DNA of 64,000 nt from Philhelius pedissequus (GCA_910595825.1 OU343163.1:6262001-6326000), one strand, 5' to 3'; counted from the first letter of the stretch, positions 49,027 to 60,627 are shown. Made by a program: numbers and translations. Notes: generated from the letters alone by a model not told the origin.

Positions 49027-49173
49027 CTTTTGGATAATTCATATTTCACTTGGAAGTGGTTCCCTTAAAACTCGGCCGATGACAATGATTGCAACTTCCA
49101 CACGTAGCATTGTATAGATGTCCTATTTGCAATGTGCTGACCACTAAGTCCTTCAAAACGCACAGGAATTAAT
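49027..49173 (-). other. Candidate host-gene exon, probably 5' leader
   Basis: On the minus strand the acceptor side reads GACTAATTTATATCC, TTTTCTTCTCTTGTTCACC, TTCACAG. That is a branch-point-like CTAAT with its A at 49209 (35 nt from the AG), a clean pyrimidine tract and CAG. The donor side is CCAAAAG|GTAAGTTCG, an almost perfect consensus. The enclosed exon is 147 bp. All three frames contain stops, so it is not an ordinary coding exon. Near its 3' end lies ATGAATTATCCAAAAG, so a protein could start MNYPK and continue in the next exon. A 23-codon upstream frame starting MLRVEVAIIVIG ends with a TGA that overlaps this ATG. The gene is not identified. Confidence 0.45.
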
Positions 49174-51107
49174 CTGTGAAGGTGAACAAGAGAAGAAAAG
49201 GATATAAATTAGTCACAAAACCACAAGAGATATATATGAGTATCAAAAAGGATTCTTTTCCCTAAACCACAAAATAAACCGTCCCTTCTATATCTAAAAA
49301 CTACCTGATCCCTGTCACCACAAATTTATATCATTGCAAGTATCCCAGCAGGGAATCCCTCAATGGTGGGAGAGAGAGAAAATGAGAGAGAAAGAGGGAG
49401 GATGGCAAAAGGATATGTAATTAAATTTTCTTTATAATGCACATACACAAAGTGTGGTGTGCTGTTCTGATGGTGACTCAAGATGCTAAAGCTAAGAAGA
49501 AAGGTAAACGCTTTCCTCCAGTGCAGCGCAGCGACAACAAGGACTAGAAAAACACGATAATCATGATGATGGCAGCTGTTGCGGGATAATGATGTTTTTA
49601 GAGGATCTCTTGGCCCCTGATGATGATAATGATGAGGTAAACACTGTTAAAGCATCACAACGTCTTTGCGGAAATGCAAGTAGCAGGACTTTTCTCTGGT
49701 ATCTACCAGTTGTTTTTTTTTTGTTCTATCCACCTTTAGATCTGCTTCTGTATCTGCAGAGACCATGATTCAACAAAGTGGATGTAATGTATCCTTGAGA
49801 AGGACTACCAAGCTAATAGCAAGTAAAACGACAGTAAGCTCTGGAAAAAGAAAATATTCAATCTTCATCGTTGTCGTCGTTTCATCTTCTCGTCCTGAGG
49901 TTCTCTATATAGTATAAAGGATAAGATGTCTCAATTAGTTTTTTGAGGTAAATATTTTCGGAAGGATATCTTCTGCTTTGATTGGTGGTGCTCGCGCTTT
50001 CTCTTCCCTTTTTTACATATCGTCCCTTTCTCAATCCCATTCCCAGTCTCATATACCATAAAAGTGATGAACGCATCGCGCAAAATACTCATTGCAATCA
50101 GGATAATTGGAAAGGATAAATGAATTAATGTTTACTAATGTTTCGCGTTGCTGGTGGTGCTCTGCTGATACTCTTCTACTAGTCTATATATTATACGAGA
50201 AACAAGAGTATATATAATTTACTTTCCCTGGATCCTGTCGCTGTCACAATTCCTTGTTTGATAATAATACCTACTGCTTGCTGGATGCTTGTTTGACAAG
50301 ATGACTTATATTTACTTGTCTTGAGCTTTTCATTAAATTAACACAAGCAAAGGATATAGCGAGACATAGCCTATGGACCATAAGATCATGATATAGGGAA
50401 TGATGATGATGATGATGATGCAGCAGAGTAGCTAGCAGGTGAAGATAAACATAAACCTTGAATAAGTTTCTTCATTAAGATACGTTTGGTTTTGGGACTT
50501 CTTAATAGAGAAAGAGGCTTAATTTGATGAAGGTGTTTACCATACGAAAGCAAAGGCACATTCAATTCATGGAATTGTTCATTATTATAATAAGATGGAA
50601 AGCTACAATTCAATTCATTAATGGTTGCCGACAAAAAAGGTCCTTTTGTGTGTGCATTGCTTTATTAAATCCTTCCGAATTCTAGAAATACCTTAAAACT
50701 TGTAATGATGTCTTTATATATATTTTTTTTTTGATTTTGATTTTTTCCATTAAATATTAAGAAGATTTTCATTAATAAGTTTTAAGATACAAAATTTGTA
50801 GTCGGGATTTCGAGCAAGCCGAACATTGGAAAAAAGGAAATACATAAAAATTGAGTTATTGGAATTTCTGCCTGTGCAGAAATTGTTGAAAAACTTCAGA
50901 CGATTGGAAGATTTTGTTCACAAGTCTGAAAATTGTACAGTAAAATAAAAATAGTTTGACAGTTTGCGGAAGTGCTACATTATGGACGAGGCGATTTGGC
51001 AATAATGTCTACACTTGGAACTCAAAAGACATTTGGCAACTTAACGTCAATATCGCGCTAAAAATTTGACTCGGCTTTAATTTATTTGCAAAACATTAAT
51101 AAATAAA
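49174..51107. other. Unique stretch, no gene established
   Basis: Contains purine tracts (GAGAGAGAG near 49370), a (GAT)n tract at 50401 and balanced-composition blocks. Frames at 49882-50076 and 50386-50634 are unassigned; the Ser-rich part of the second is the translated GAT repeat. If the 49-kb exon is real, this is upstream intron or promoter DNA. Confidence 0.4.
50401..50420. repeat. (GAT)n microsatellite
   Basis: TGATGATGATGATGATGATG, about seven units. Confidence 0.9.
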
Positions 51108-51905
51108 ATAAATGCACATCGTGGTCGGACGTTCTTGCCGTTATCTTCAATATTTTTAAAGTCCTTGCAATTGACCCATGAGCTAAGCTATTTCGTTATT
51201 TTTGTCTTTCCTTAAATAAAATGCGATCTGCCTTGTAACTATAACATTTACATTAATTTATTCGAAACAATTTAAAAATAAAATTATATAAGTTTTCTAA
51301 AAAAATGGTATGTCAGTTTCACGTATTTTAAACCTACTATAAATTTAAAAAAAATAGTTTGCAAAAAAAACCGTCAACTGATTTCGAAATATTGAATTTA
51401 CAAAAATATACATAATTTTGTTTGACATTTTAAAAAAAATTCAGTTTCACAATGCGAGTTTAAACTCCACTTTTGGTTTAAACTTCAGACCAACAATTTA
51501 TTCGGTTTCACAGTGTCGTTTAAACCTTGAACTGAGTTCAATTTGTAATTTAAGTTTACCGAGATTGTTCTGCCGCTTAAACTTCAGTTCAGCGTTTGTA
51601 GTTTTTTTTTTTCAGAAAATATTATGAACAAATCAAAATTGTGTATTCAAATTATTTTATTTATTATTCTCGTTGTCTTGTGTGTTTTTTTGTGTCAGAG
51701 AGAAAAAGGGAGGACGAGGCAAGATAAATGCTGCCAAGTATTTTTATAAAATGTAGTAAAACGAAGATCAGATTTCACTGTGAAACAGGACGAATTGAAC
51801 CAAAAATTTAAACTTAGTTTAAGGTTTAGTTGATCTTAAGTTTAAACTCGCACTCTGAAACTGGGAGTAAGTAATACATAGTATTATTTAAAATTTCAAG
51901 GACCA
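51108..51905 (+). repeat. Family A copy interrupted by a MITE
   Basis: The first part (AATAAATGCACATCGTGGTC at about 51108 to ATTTCGAAATATTGAATTTA and CATTTTAAAAAAAATT at 51441) matches the left half of family A. After a 422-bp inverted-repeat element the match resumes with AGTATTATTTAAAATTTCAA at 51880. That is the next landmark in intact copies (AGTATTATTTAGAATTTGAA). The rest of this copy is lost. Confidence 0.65.
51442..51863. mobile_element. 422-bp inverted-repeat element nested in family A
   Basis: Left end CAGTTTCACAATGCGAG followed by TTTAAACT. The reverse complement of the right end is CAGTTTCAGAGTGCGAG followed by TTTAAACT, so only two mismatches fall in 25 bp. Further TTTAAACT/AGTTTAAG words recur inwards from each end (GTTTAAACTTCAG, GTTTAAACCTTG, CTTAAACTTCAG at left; AAACTTAGTTTAAGG at right). 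No transposase and no clear target duplication. Superfamily unknown. Confidence 0.7.
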
Positions 51906-51945
51906 CAAAAAACAGTTTTTACCCTCGTACAATTGTATGCAAATT

Positions 51946-52833
51946 TGTACTTCATAGCTACTATTTGCCAAATTTTGGGTTCGTAAAAAAATCATAATCG
52001 AGATTTTGATCAAACTTGACATGACGATGATAGAGAAAACCAAAAAAGTGGGCCCCGCAATTCGGTCTGTCTGTGTGTCTGTCCGTCTGTCTGTCTGTCT
52101 GTCTGTCTGTAGCACGATCTGCAGCTTAAAACGCTGAACCGATTTTGTTCAAACTTGGTGCTTAGATGTTTTAGGTGATTGTCCAAAATAGATTTTTGAT
52201 TCGTTGTTTTAACCCTAAAAATAACAGTACTTGCCATACAAATTTTTTTGCCATCTCAATTATCTCAAAAACGGCTCTAACGATTTTGATACAAATTGGT
52301 GCGTGTACTACTTTAGTTATTGCCTACATTTTGGTAAAAACTTTTTTTTTTAATATTCTGTTATTAACGATACCTGTCAAACAAGCAATTTATTGATTTT
52401 CGACTTTTCATAAGCGGCTCAACGGATTTCGATCAAAATATTTATACAGGAGTTCCTTCCAATTTTAAAGAAAACTGCATTTCAAAATTTTGGAAAAATA
52501 TTTTTTTTTGGGATTTTTCGAAATAAAATATTTTTTTTTTTTGAAAATTCAATATTTCGAAAACGGGTGGATGATTTTTTCTGAAATTTTGGCTTTGAAC
52601 TTATATTGTTAAATATTTAAAATGCCAATTTTTTTTAGAAAAATTTTTATACATACAAATTTTTAATATAAATTTTTTAATTTAAAATTTTTAATTTAAA
52701 ATTTTTATATATAAAAAATTAAGTGCAACGCGACTTTAAAAATATATTTAGCCGTTTTTATTAATAACCTTTTGCATATAATGTAATCGAACATAGGAGC
52801 AAGTACGTGATATCAAGTCGTGCACTTTATTTT
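51946..52833 (-). repeat. Family A dispersed repeat, most complete copy
   Basis: About 890 bp with all landmarks in reverse order: a decayed right end, GATCAAACTTGACATGACGA, GTGGGCCCCGCAATTC, a (CTGT)n tract, four modules about 140 bp apart (near 52132, 52271, 52413 and 52561), then the left end GATATCAAGTCGTGCAC and TTTATTTTA. Each module carries a word like CGGCTCAACGGATTTCGATC followed by AAA. Frames in the region are fortuitous. This is the best reference copy for the family. Confidence 0.85.
52063..52110. repeat. (CTGT)n tetranucleotide tract inside family A
   Basis: CGGTCTGTCTGTGTGTCTGT, then CCGTCTGTCTGTCTG and so on, to 52110. Shorter versions occur at the same position in other copies. 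Confidence 0.9.
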
Positions 52834-55800
52834 ATATCGGTTTTCCAAAAATGGAAATTTTCCTCAAACTGTTTCCAAATTTTGTACATATCTACAAACA
52901 GTTTTTGAATTATGTTGGATTTAAGCCATTTTCCATTGTGGTGAATTGTGAATCTGTGAAGATAAGTTTAAAGTTAAATTGAAATGGTAAACTTGATGAG
53001 TTTAAATAAGCCACTGACAAAATATATTTACCATCTCAAATAATTTTTAATTATATGATTTTATTATTAATTAACAAAAAAAAATTGTATGTGCAAAAAA
53101 GATATATAGGTGGTAAGCGTACCCGATCTTCACCTTTCTGAGAATTCCAGTCAAATTGGAGGAGGTACAGTAATGTTTGCGCTTAAATCCCGCCATTTTT
53201 TTAACTGTTTGACTTTTAGAACTCAATGCTTGAGCTTTCAAAATCTCACGGAATACAAATTCTCTTTTTTTTGGTCAAAACTAATACATTCCCCTCTACT
53301 ATTAACATACGACAGATTTTTTTATAGAATACATAACTTCGTAAAATTTTATTTTTTTTTTGTTCAACATTTTGAATTTTTTTAATCAATATTTTTGTTA
53401 AGAAATCAAAAATGAAATTTATAGTTTTGCGCCATACTCTAAGTATGAAATGCCCCACCCGCCTTTATTTTTTGCCACAATTGTGTTTAGTCCTAAGATC
53501 CTCATTACTTACTCTGCTAATAAATCGGATCCCTCTGATCATTTTACAATTAAAAATGCACCTCAAAGTGATATTTCAAAAGCTGTATCCCAAAGAAGGC
53601 TATACCAATAAGCAAACAAGAAAACAGTTTATCCGATTTCATCCTCTCGGACTTCTCATCACTCCCGAAATTACAGTGAGATATTGCTTTCACGAAAAAT
53701 CTTTACCTAGAAACAAAGTGAGTGCAGATAACATTTCAGTGGAATGCTTTTCAATTCCAAATCAAAATCCACTCAAAAGTATTCAACCCTTCAGAATTCA
53801 AAGAGCCTTACTCCACTGTGACATTAGTGCGTTCTGGTATCTGTCCGAGTAGTGTTGTCTGTGATTTATATAGCCAGTGTGACGAAAGAACCCCAAAATA
53901 AACAAACGACAAAATATAAACTCCAAAGGATCTACCTACCTATCTACTTAATTCGTATAGGTACACCATTCGACAAAAGTACCTACAAATTTCATCAAAT
54001 TGCTCATGTATCCCTTTGAAGAATTCAATGGAAAAGTACGCACACTTATAGAGGCGACATGTCGTTCTGTATATACATAAATGCAACAACCAAAGCAACC
54101 GCAGCCTCATCAAAAAGGCGTCTGCATTTCGTCCTGCCTCGACATTTGGGTGCGCGCCGGCAACGCACTCTCTTCAAATGAAGAGATTATAAAATTAACA
54201 TCGTCACGTTGCTTGCAAACTTAATTAATGCTCCTGCGAATGTGCCTCGGACGGACACATTCCTCGATATCCTTGATACAGCAGCAGCGCAGCGGTACAA
54301 TAGAAGGAACAAAAGTGTGCAGAAAGGGGCTCTTCGTCTATTCTAGATTTGATGGTGGTATAGATATTCAGAGCTTGACGCCACTCAAAGTATATAACGA
54401 GACAAGATCGATGTTTTTGTGCGCGCTCTAGGACCTTGATTGCATTTGTATACACCTCCCATTACCCTGTTTTACTCTCATCAGCATCAGCATCCACATT
54501 CAAATTTAACATCAGCATAGTCAAGTCATCGGTTGGGGTATAATTTGATTTGTCACAAATGCATTCAATGGAAATGCTATACAAACACCGAAAGGGTTGA
54601 CTGTGCATGTGCCGGTATTTGATGACGAACCCCCTTCCCTAAGTCTGCTTTCGTGTTCATCGAAATAACACCATTTGAAGCTGATTGATTGTGGTCTGTG
54701 TGGTCCTGTCGAAAATCCTTTTTATGAATAAACTCTGATATAAACAAAAAATGTCTTTTACCCTTACAAAAAAACAACTCTCCAAAAAGTTTACTTTTAT
54801 AGCTGACTGCAGCGAACTGGGTATAGATGTACCTACGGAAGACGGAATGGAACGAGCGATGGATAATTTAAATAAATTAATGAGCGTAAGCCAAAAGTTT
54901 AATTCCCCCGAAGGCTATTGACTAATTGACAACTATTAGAGCGGGACAAAAACTTTGCTCATTGAATTTGCGGTCGTTTTTGGAATTTTCAGTTCGGTTT
55001 TTAGGGCAATATTCCGGCGGTGTCTCTCAGAGGCTGTGTATATAAATTCGGCAGTGTTCATTGGTAAGCCCAAAACGACGATTATATACAAATATTCCAC
55101 GAATTCTCCAAAAGGACAAAACGCACGTTCGTCCTTTTACTTTTGGTTGTGCGGGACGGTCGGTGGCGTGACAGTCGATCGGTTGGTTAGTTGGTTGAGT
55201 TCCGGCTTCCTCTTGAGTGAGTTTAAAATATATCTTTCGTTTTAGGAATTTCTAATGAATCCTTCAAGGATAAGTCTCTTTGTCTTAAGTATATACCTAA
55301 ATATATATGAAGACGAAGAATAAACCACAAAGTTAAAGTTTTTTTTAGAATATCATTTAAGTTTTGTGAAAACTGGGCCATAAGCTGTGACCCAAGTTTT
55401 GCATTCGATGAAACAAAATGGCGTTTTTTTTATTACTGTGAATAAGATTTAAGGAATTTGATTGTAAATTTCTTTTTTTTTAAACTTTTTTTGATAATAA
55501 CACCCAATTTAAAGATGGTTTAAAGGAGAATTTCTTAAGTTTTGTAGCTATTTATTATTTAAAATAAAAAATATGAAAAGTCTGTTTTTGTCTTGGTTAA
55601 ATGTCCTATATAAATATTCTTTTATAAATGGTAGTTTATTTAACAAAAAAGAGTTTGATACGAAGTTCTGAATGCAAAATTCCCGAAAATACTAAAAATT
55701 CCCAATGAATTAGTACTTCTTTTGGTATTAAAAATCGCAACAGTGCTGTCAGAAAATATAAGGATACACTTTAATTTCTTTAAAAGTACCAAAATAGGAA

Positions 55801-55983
55801 GTCCTAAAAATTATTGAAATCCCAAATGTATTCAGTTTGTTTCTAAGTAAACGGGATTCTAACATTTAGGATTTGAATAAAATTATATATAATTTTTTTG
55901 ACCTTTTATCGTTAAAGATATATGTAACTTTTTGTGGGCTGTAGGTTGACCTATTGGTTATGTGGATCATTCTAATATTTAAC
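52834..55983. other. Unique stretch, no gene established
   Basis: The longest frame, 53412-53852 (146 codons, plus), is Leu/Ile-rich and then basic, with no domain or signal that I recognise. It stays unannotated. 54.0-55.25 kb is more complex and GC-richer (GTGCGCGCCGGCAACGC, GTGCGGGACGGTCGGTGGCG) and could be regulatory or 5' leader DNA. From 55.25 kb the DNA becomes AT-rich again. Confidence 0.38.
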
Positions 55984-56720
55984 TAACGGGTCCGCCATCT
56001 AACGATTTTTTTTCAACTAGTGCTTATTTCGTGAATGGTAACACTTAGCTCATCTCTGATTTGACAGATAATTAGTTTTATCCTTCCGCTGAACGAATAT
56101 GGTTGTGTATACGCTTGAACAACGCTCGCTAAGTGGGCCTGCATTCGACTTAGAGAAGATGCCGATTTTGCCAAAAAAATCATCTTTTCAGATGAAGCTC
56201 ATTTTGATCTTGGCGGGTATGTAACAAGCAAAATTATTGACGCATTTTGGGCACAGAAAACCCGCACGCATACATTGAAAAGCCGATACATGCAAAACGA
56301 GTCACTGTTCGGTGCGGATTTTGGTCCAGAGGCATAATTCGAAAATGAGCAAGGAGTGGCCGTTACAGTCAATGGCGATCGTTATTGGGTCATGTTGAAC
56401 GAATTTTTGTTCACAAAAATTGAAGAGGAGGATATTGGCAATATTTAGTTTCAACAGGACGGCGCTACGTGCTACGCAGCCGAAGCTACTCTCGATGTTT
56501 TGCGCCCATTTAAAAAAAAAAAAAAAATATTTGGCGGACCTTATATAAGGGATTATGTCCCTTTTCCGTAGCATACCGGCAAAATTAGAACTGGAGTTAT
56601 CAATTTGAGTGCTGAATGCATCAAAAATAAATTAGCTTGAATCTCCAAGAAAAATGTGCGGGATAAACTTCTACCCGGCTAAAAATGTTATACCAAATGC
56701 GAAAAGTGATGACACTTTTT
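55984..56720 (+). pseudogene. Second mariner-type family, degenerate transposase
   Basis: Begins TA+ACGGGTCCGCCATCTAACG. From 56164 the plus strand reads DFAKKIIFSDEAHFDLGGYV with the first catalytic Asp. It continues, with indels, through KRVTVRCGFW-like and VTVNGDRYWVMLNEFLFTKI, then EEEDIGNI, a stop in place of Trp, and FQQDGATCYAAEATLDVLRP with the second Asp. An A-run at 56512-56526 interrupts it, and the third Asp region is gone. The N-terminal half is deleted between about 56110 and 56160. DLGGYV in place of WLNGYV places it in a different subfamily from the 25- and 29-kb copies. The right terminus is not located with certainty. Confidence 0.75.
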
Positions 56721-59199
56721 TTAATATTTCTTATAATAAAAAAAAATAAAAAAAAAAAAATGTTTTTTTCAGTTTAATTTAATTAGAAATAATAATAATT
56801 GGCTATGATCCCTTTTATTAGCTTCTGGTTAAAAATAGAAAATTTACGACATTTGTAAAACATGTATATCCCTCTTTTAACAGGGACTCTAAATTGAATG
56901 GAGAAAGGGGATTTATTTTTTATTTAAATTCTCAAGCCACAAAAAACCCAAAATCCAAAATCTCCCAAAAATTATACCCTGCCTAGCTGTTCCAGAGATT
57001 TCTACACCCATTTTGGGTCCTCTGATCCGTTCACGCAAATCTGTTGCTTCGCTCGGCGAATATATCTATTGCTTAGATATTTTTAAAGCCGTAATTTTGC
57101 ATATTTATGTCTTAATGGAGATATGATGCGTTTGAGACACGACAGAGGGCTGCAGTTGAGTGTAATTGTTCTTATAAAAGCCTGATACATTTTAAAAGAC
57201 ATTTTGGAGACTTTAACTATTCCTCATCAATCTTCTCAGGCGCCTAATATTGTAAATAGGTCCCAAAGTTGTCTATAAGTTTGCGAATTCAATAGTATAC
57301 CTTTTTCTATTTATTTAAAACGACTTGCAAACAAAATTCCTTAAAAATGATCTTATTTAAAAAAAAAATCTCCAATCCATTTAATAAAAAAGGCTCATCA
57401 TATAAATACCCACAGACTCTGTAACAATTATTAAAAATTAAAAGGTAATTCCAAGAAGAAGAACAAGTCTTAAACTTTAATGAACTCAAGTCTATCGAAA
57501 ACCGTCTTCCTTCGAAGGAAGTTTCCCAATACTTGTAAATTGAATTTATGTTTACCAATTAAAATTATTTCAAGATCCTTAAAATAAATTAAGCTTTTTT
57601 TCTATATTTTTTTTTATTACAACTTTGACTTTAGAGCATGGCAGGATTGTTTGAGAAAATCGTTTCGATATTAATCTATATTCTATGTACCAGTCCTCTA
57701 AATTGGCCACTTGCAGAGGGTCCTTTAATTTAGTCCTTTACTCTGCGTTGTGCTGCTGTTGCTGTGATAGAGAAAAAAATCCCGACCTAAATAACAACTA
57801 CTTGGAGTTTTATTTGTGTGTTTCCTGTTAGGTAAATTAAGCCAACAAAACACTTAAAATCCGCATAACCGTAGGGCGTAGGGGGCGTATTGGGCGTGAG
57901 GAGCGAGCAGACTATGATGGGAAAAGGAAGCTTTTAGGGATTACGTCTCGTTATGGAACCGTAAACGGTGTCACTAGTCCAGTGCTATAATTCTTTGCAC
58001 ATAATCCTGTAAGCTGGGAGGGTAAAGTGGGACTCGTTTTTTTTTTGTTTATTTTTATTACTTATCCCTGCTGCTCCTGGATGTTCCCTTTTCTATATCG
58101 ACATCTGCTCTTCTAAGTTATACCTACCTACCTACTTAAATATAAAATGAAAAAAAGGCTTTTTTCGTACTCTCTAGCTGTAACTGTAACTTCCTGCAAT
58201 GACGAAGAAAAGTAGCGACGGGCTAAGAGTTGCCAAATGGATAACGAAGGCAGAAAGAAAGGAAGGAACCACGCTACCTTAAACTCTGTATGAAGAAAGA
58301 TGCCAATAACTATTTACCGAAGGAGAAGTTTTTCTTATTCGCTAACTCTAACTCTCCACTGGCAGTTATCCATGGTAACTTTTACAAGGATTTAATGACT
58401 TCCTTTTCGACACACATTATTATCCTGCGTCAGACAAATCAACTGTGAACTGTGATGCTGGCGCATTTCTGGAGATGGAGCTGGAGTTTGAATCACATAA
58501 CAAAAATGTCGAAAACGACGACGACGAAGCCGCGTAGTTACGTTTTCTTTTCTTTCGTCCTCGATTCACCTCACTTCATCTCTTCTTCATCCTTCTCATC
58601 ATCAACATCATCATCATCGTTTGAATTGGGATTCGGTTTCTTCAAATTCGAATACCGATACGAATTGGGCTTGAAATCGGGGCTCGCTGCAATGGATGGG
58701 ATTTAAATTTACGACTCCATGTTACCACTAGTCTTTACGAGGACTTAACCATCGAGGATGGATTTCTTTCATTGCTCTTTGTTACACTTTTTTTTTGTAC
58801 TTTTGTTGTTGTCTTGCTGTTGTAATATTTTGTTGTTGGATTTCGGGATTTTATTTCAACAGTTTTTTATTCGATTTTAAGATGGGAAGAATGAAAACGA
58901 TATTGTACAGGATAGAGGATTGTAAACGGGACTTTACGTTCAATAAATATTGCAATTAAAATAAATTGGCAATCGAGTTGGAAGAAAACCTGAACTCATT
59001 GCGAGTTTTTTTTTAAACGATTAAGTACCTACATAAACATATATATACACAAAATATACGAATGTATGTGTGTTCTATGTAAAAAAAAAAATTGGTATAT
59101 ATGTAATTTAATAAGCTTGGGATGGACTGAGGGGCTTTCATGTCTTCATAGGGCAGAAGAAGAAAACCAAATGCTAATAATTAGAGTTGTACCGAATAG
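56721..59199. other. Unique stretch, no gene established
   Basis: 57.7-59 kb is more complex and carries (CGA)n, (CATCAT)n and TGTTGTTG words. The Ser-rich frame at 58452-58706 translates these. At 57831 the plus strand has TTTCCTGTTAG|GTAAATTAAG after a T-rich tract, a weak recursive-splice look-alike on the opposite strand to the other two. Nothing else. Confidence 0.38.
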
Positions 59200-59300
59200 T
59201 GATTTTAGCCGGGTACCGGATATTCGGCCCGCAGCTAGACCGGATAGCCAAATATTCGGCGGCCGGATATCGGCCCAAATGAAAAGCTTAGTAGTTGGGT
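59200..59300. repeat. CCGGATATTCGG-type repeat, left part
   Basis: Contains ACCGGATATTCGGCCCGC, GACCGGATAGCCAAATATTC and GGCGGCCGGATATCGGCC, variants of a short palindrome-like word repeated in both orientations. The GC-rich words stand out from the AT-rich context. Confidence 0.65.
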
Positions 59301-59641
59301 GGTCTGGTACTCAAATCAAACCGGTAGAGGTAACACTAACTTAAAGATGCTTTTTTTCCTTCTCCTCGACTTCCACAAGATATTCTTATTTTTTAAACTG
59401 CAAATACTCGTATATAGCGCATTTGTTGTCTTCAATGTTCTATCATTTCATATAGTATGCTGCATGAAGATTTTCTATTATTGAGAAGAGGAGTTTATTA
59501 CTTTCTGGATTTTTAACAAATATTGCTAATAAGTACTAGTTTTGATCACAAATAATTGTTTGTTTTTGTTGTTGGCACAAGTGTTGTTGACATGATATAT
59601 GAAAAAAAAAACGTTATCGTTTAATATTTATTTAAAAAGTT

Positions 59642-60115
59642 CTTGGGGTTATTTTTGACTCCAAACTAAACCTTATTAACCAAATCCCATATACATTAAA
59701 ATCCCTTTACGTTGCTTATGGAAGGTCGATTCTTGAATACTGCTGCGTAGTTTGGAGTCCATATTACATTATTCCGTACTATAAATGCACTATGTTAATA
59801 AATAAAATGTCTTTCTTATAAAGTAAGATGCCAGCATATTGGCATCCAGACATTGGAAAATGTTCGCTTTTAAATCTGTTCATGAAATTTTAAGCATCAT
59901 TTAGATTGTCCGGATCTCTTAGCTCGAGTCGATCCATACGCCCCTTCTCTTGCTCACAGAACTCGAACCTTGTGTCTTGAGATTGCTCATAGATTATAGT
60001 TATGCCTTCAATGAGCATATAACTCACAGTGCCAGGGAAATCAATAACGCTTCGAGTAACATAGAATTTAACTTTCATTTCAGTAGAAGTGCGTTTAAAA
60101 ATATTTTAAATATTC
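59642..60115 (+). pseudogene. Jockey-like LINE C-terminal fragment
   Basis: An intact frame from 59642 reads LGVIFDSKLNLIN. Without the usual intervening segment it goes straight to LKSLYVAYGRSI and EYCCVVWSPYY, the typical Jockey-type post-RT motif. After indels it reads WPSRH-like debris, then in another frame YSYAFNEHITHSAREINNAS and IEFNFHFSRSAFKNIL, the N.....S.....FK terminus of ORF2. At least one internal deletion and two frame changes. It lies between two halves of the CCGGATATTCGG repeat and ends exactly where that repeat resumes. Confidence 0.7.
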
Positions 60116-60200
60116 GGCTCCGGCCGAATATTATAAAAAGAGGCCGGATAGGCCGGATACCTAATATCTACCGGATATCCGTCACATTCCTACTAACCAA
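60108..60200. repeat. CCGGATATTCGG-type repeat, right part
   Basis: TATTCGGCTCCGGCCGAATA, then GAGGCCGGATAGGCCGGATA and CTACCGGATATCCGTCAC. Same word set as 59200-59300, resuming after the LINE. Confidence 0.65.
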
Positions 60201-60255
60201 ATACGATAACAAACTTTAGACTTTTTTCTGGTGATTAAAGGATCCTGAAATACAA

Positions 60256-60627
60256 TTGCGCCAAATTTTAAACAGCCTGATGTTAAGGGCTTAGCATGAT
60301 ACTACTTAACAGTACAAAATAATTTTAAACACTTTTTAACTAGCACCATGCTAAATCTATTTTCTTAATAAACTACGACTAAACACGACTAAAATAGTGC
60401 AAAAAAGTAAGCGAACATAGCTTATTGACGTTTGTAAATGTCAAAGTGGCACATGGATTTAGTACGATACTAAAGAAATAAAGTAGCCGTTTTGTGATTT
60501 TAACTTTAGTAAAATGTTAAGAAAATAGTACGATACTAAACTGGCTTCAAATAAGCAAAATCCTCATTTTTGCCTAGTTTTATACTAAAAATGAAATATT
60601 ACTAAATGGTTTAAAATTTTGCGCCAA
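60256..60627. mobile_element. 372-bp inverted-repeat element (MITE-like)
   Basis: Left end TTGCGCCAAATTTTAAAC. The right end in reverse complement is TTGGCGCAAAATTTTAAAC. Inside, TAGTACGATACTAAA occurs twice (about 60461 and 60529) with related GATACTACTTAAC and TTTATACTAAAAATG words near each end, which look like sub-terminal repeats. No protein. Target duplication not resolved. Confidence 0.55.

Noticed and set aside
53412..53852. 146-codon plus-strand open frame as a host gene
   Set aside because: Leu/Ile-rich beginning, no domain, no splice or promoter context, and its length is plausible by chance for a 64-kb window.
57800..57845. Plus-strand TGTTAG|GTAAAT as a recursive splice site
   Set aside because: Donor half is weak, tract is short, and the strand is opposite to the other candidates. 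Only mentioned in the stretch description.
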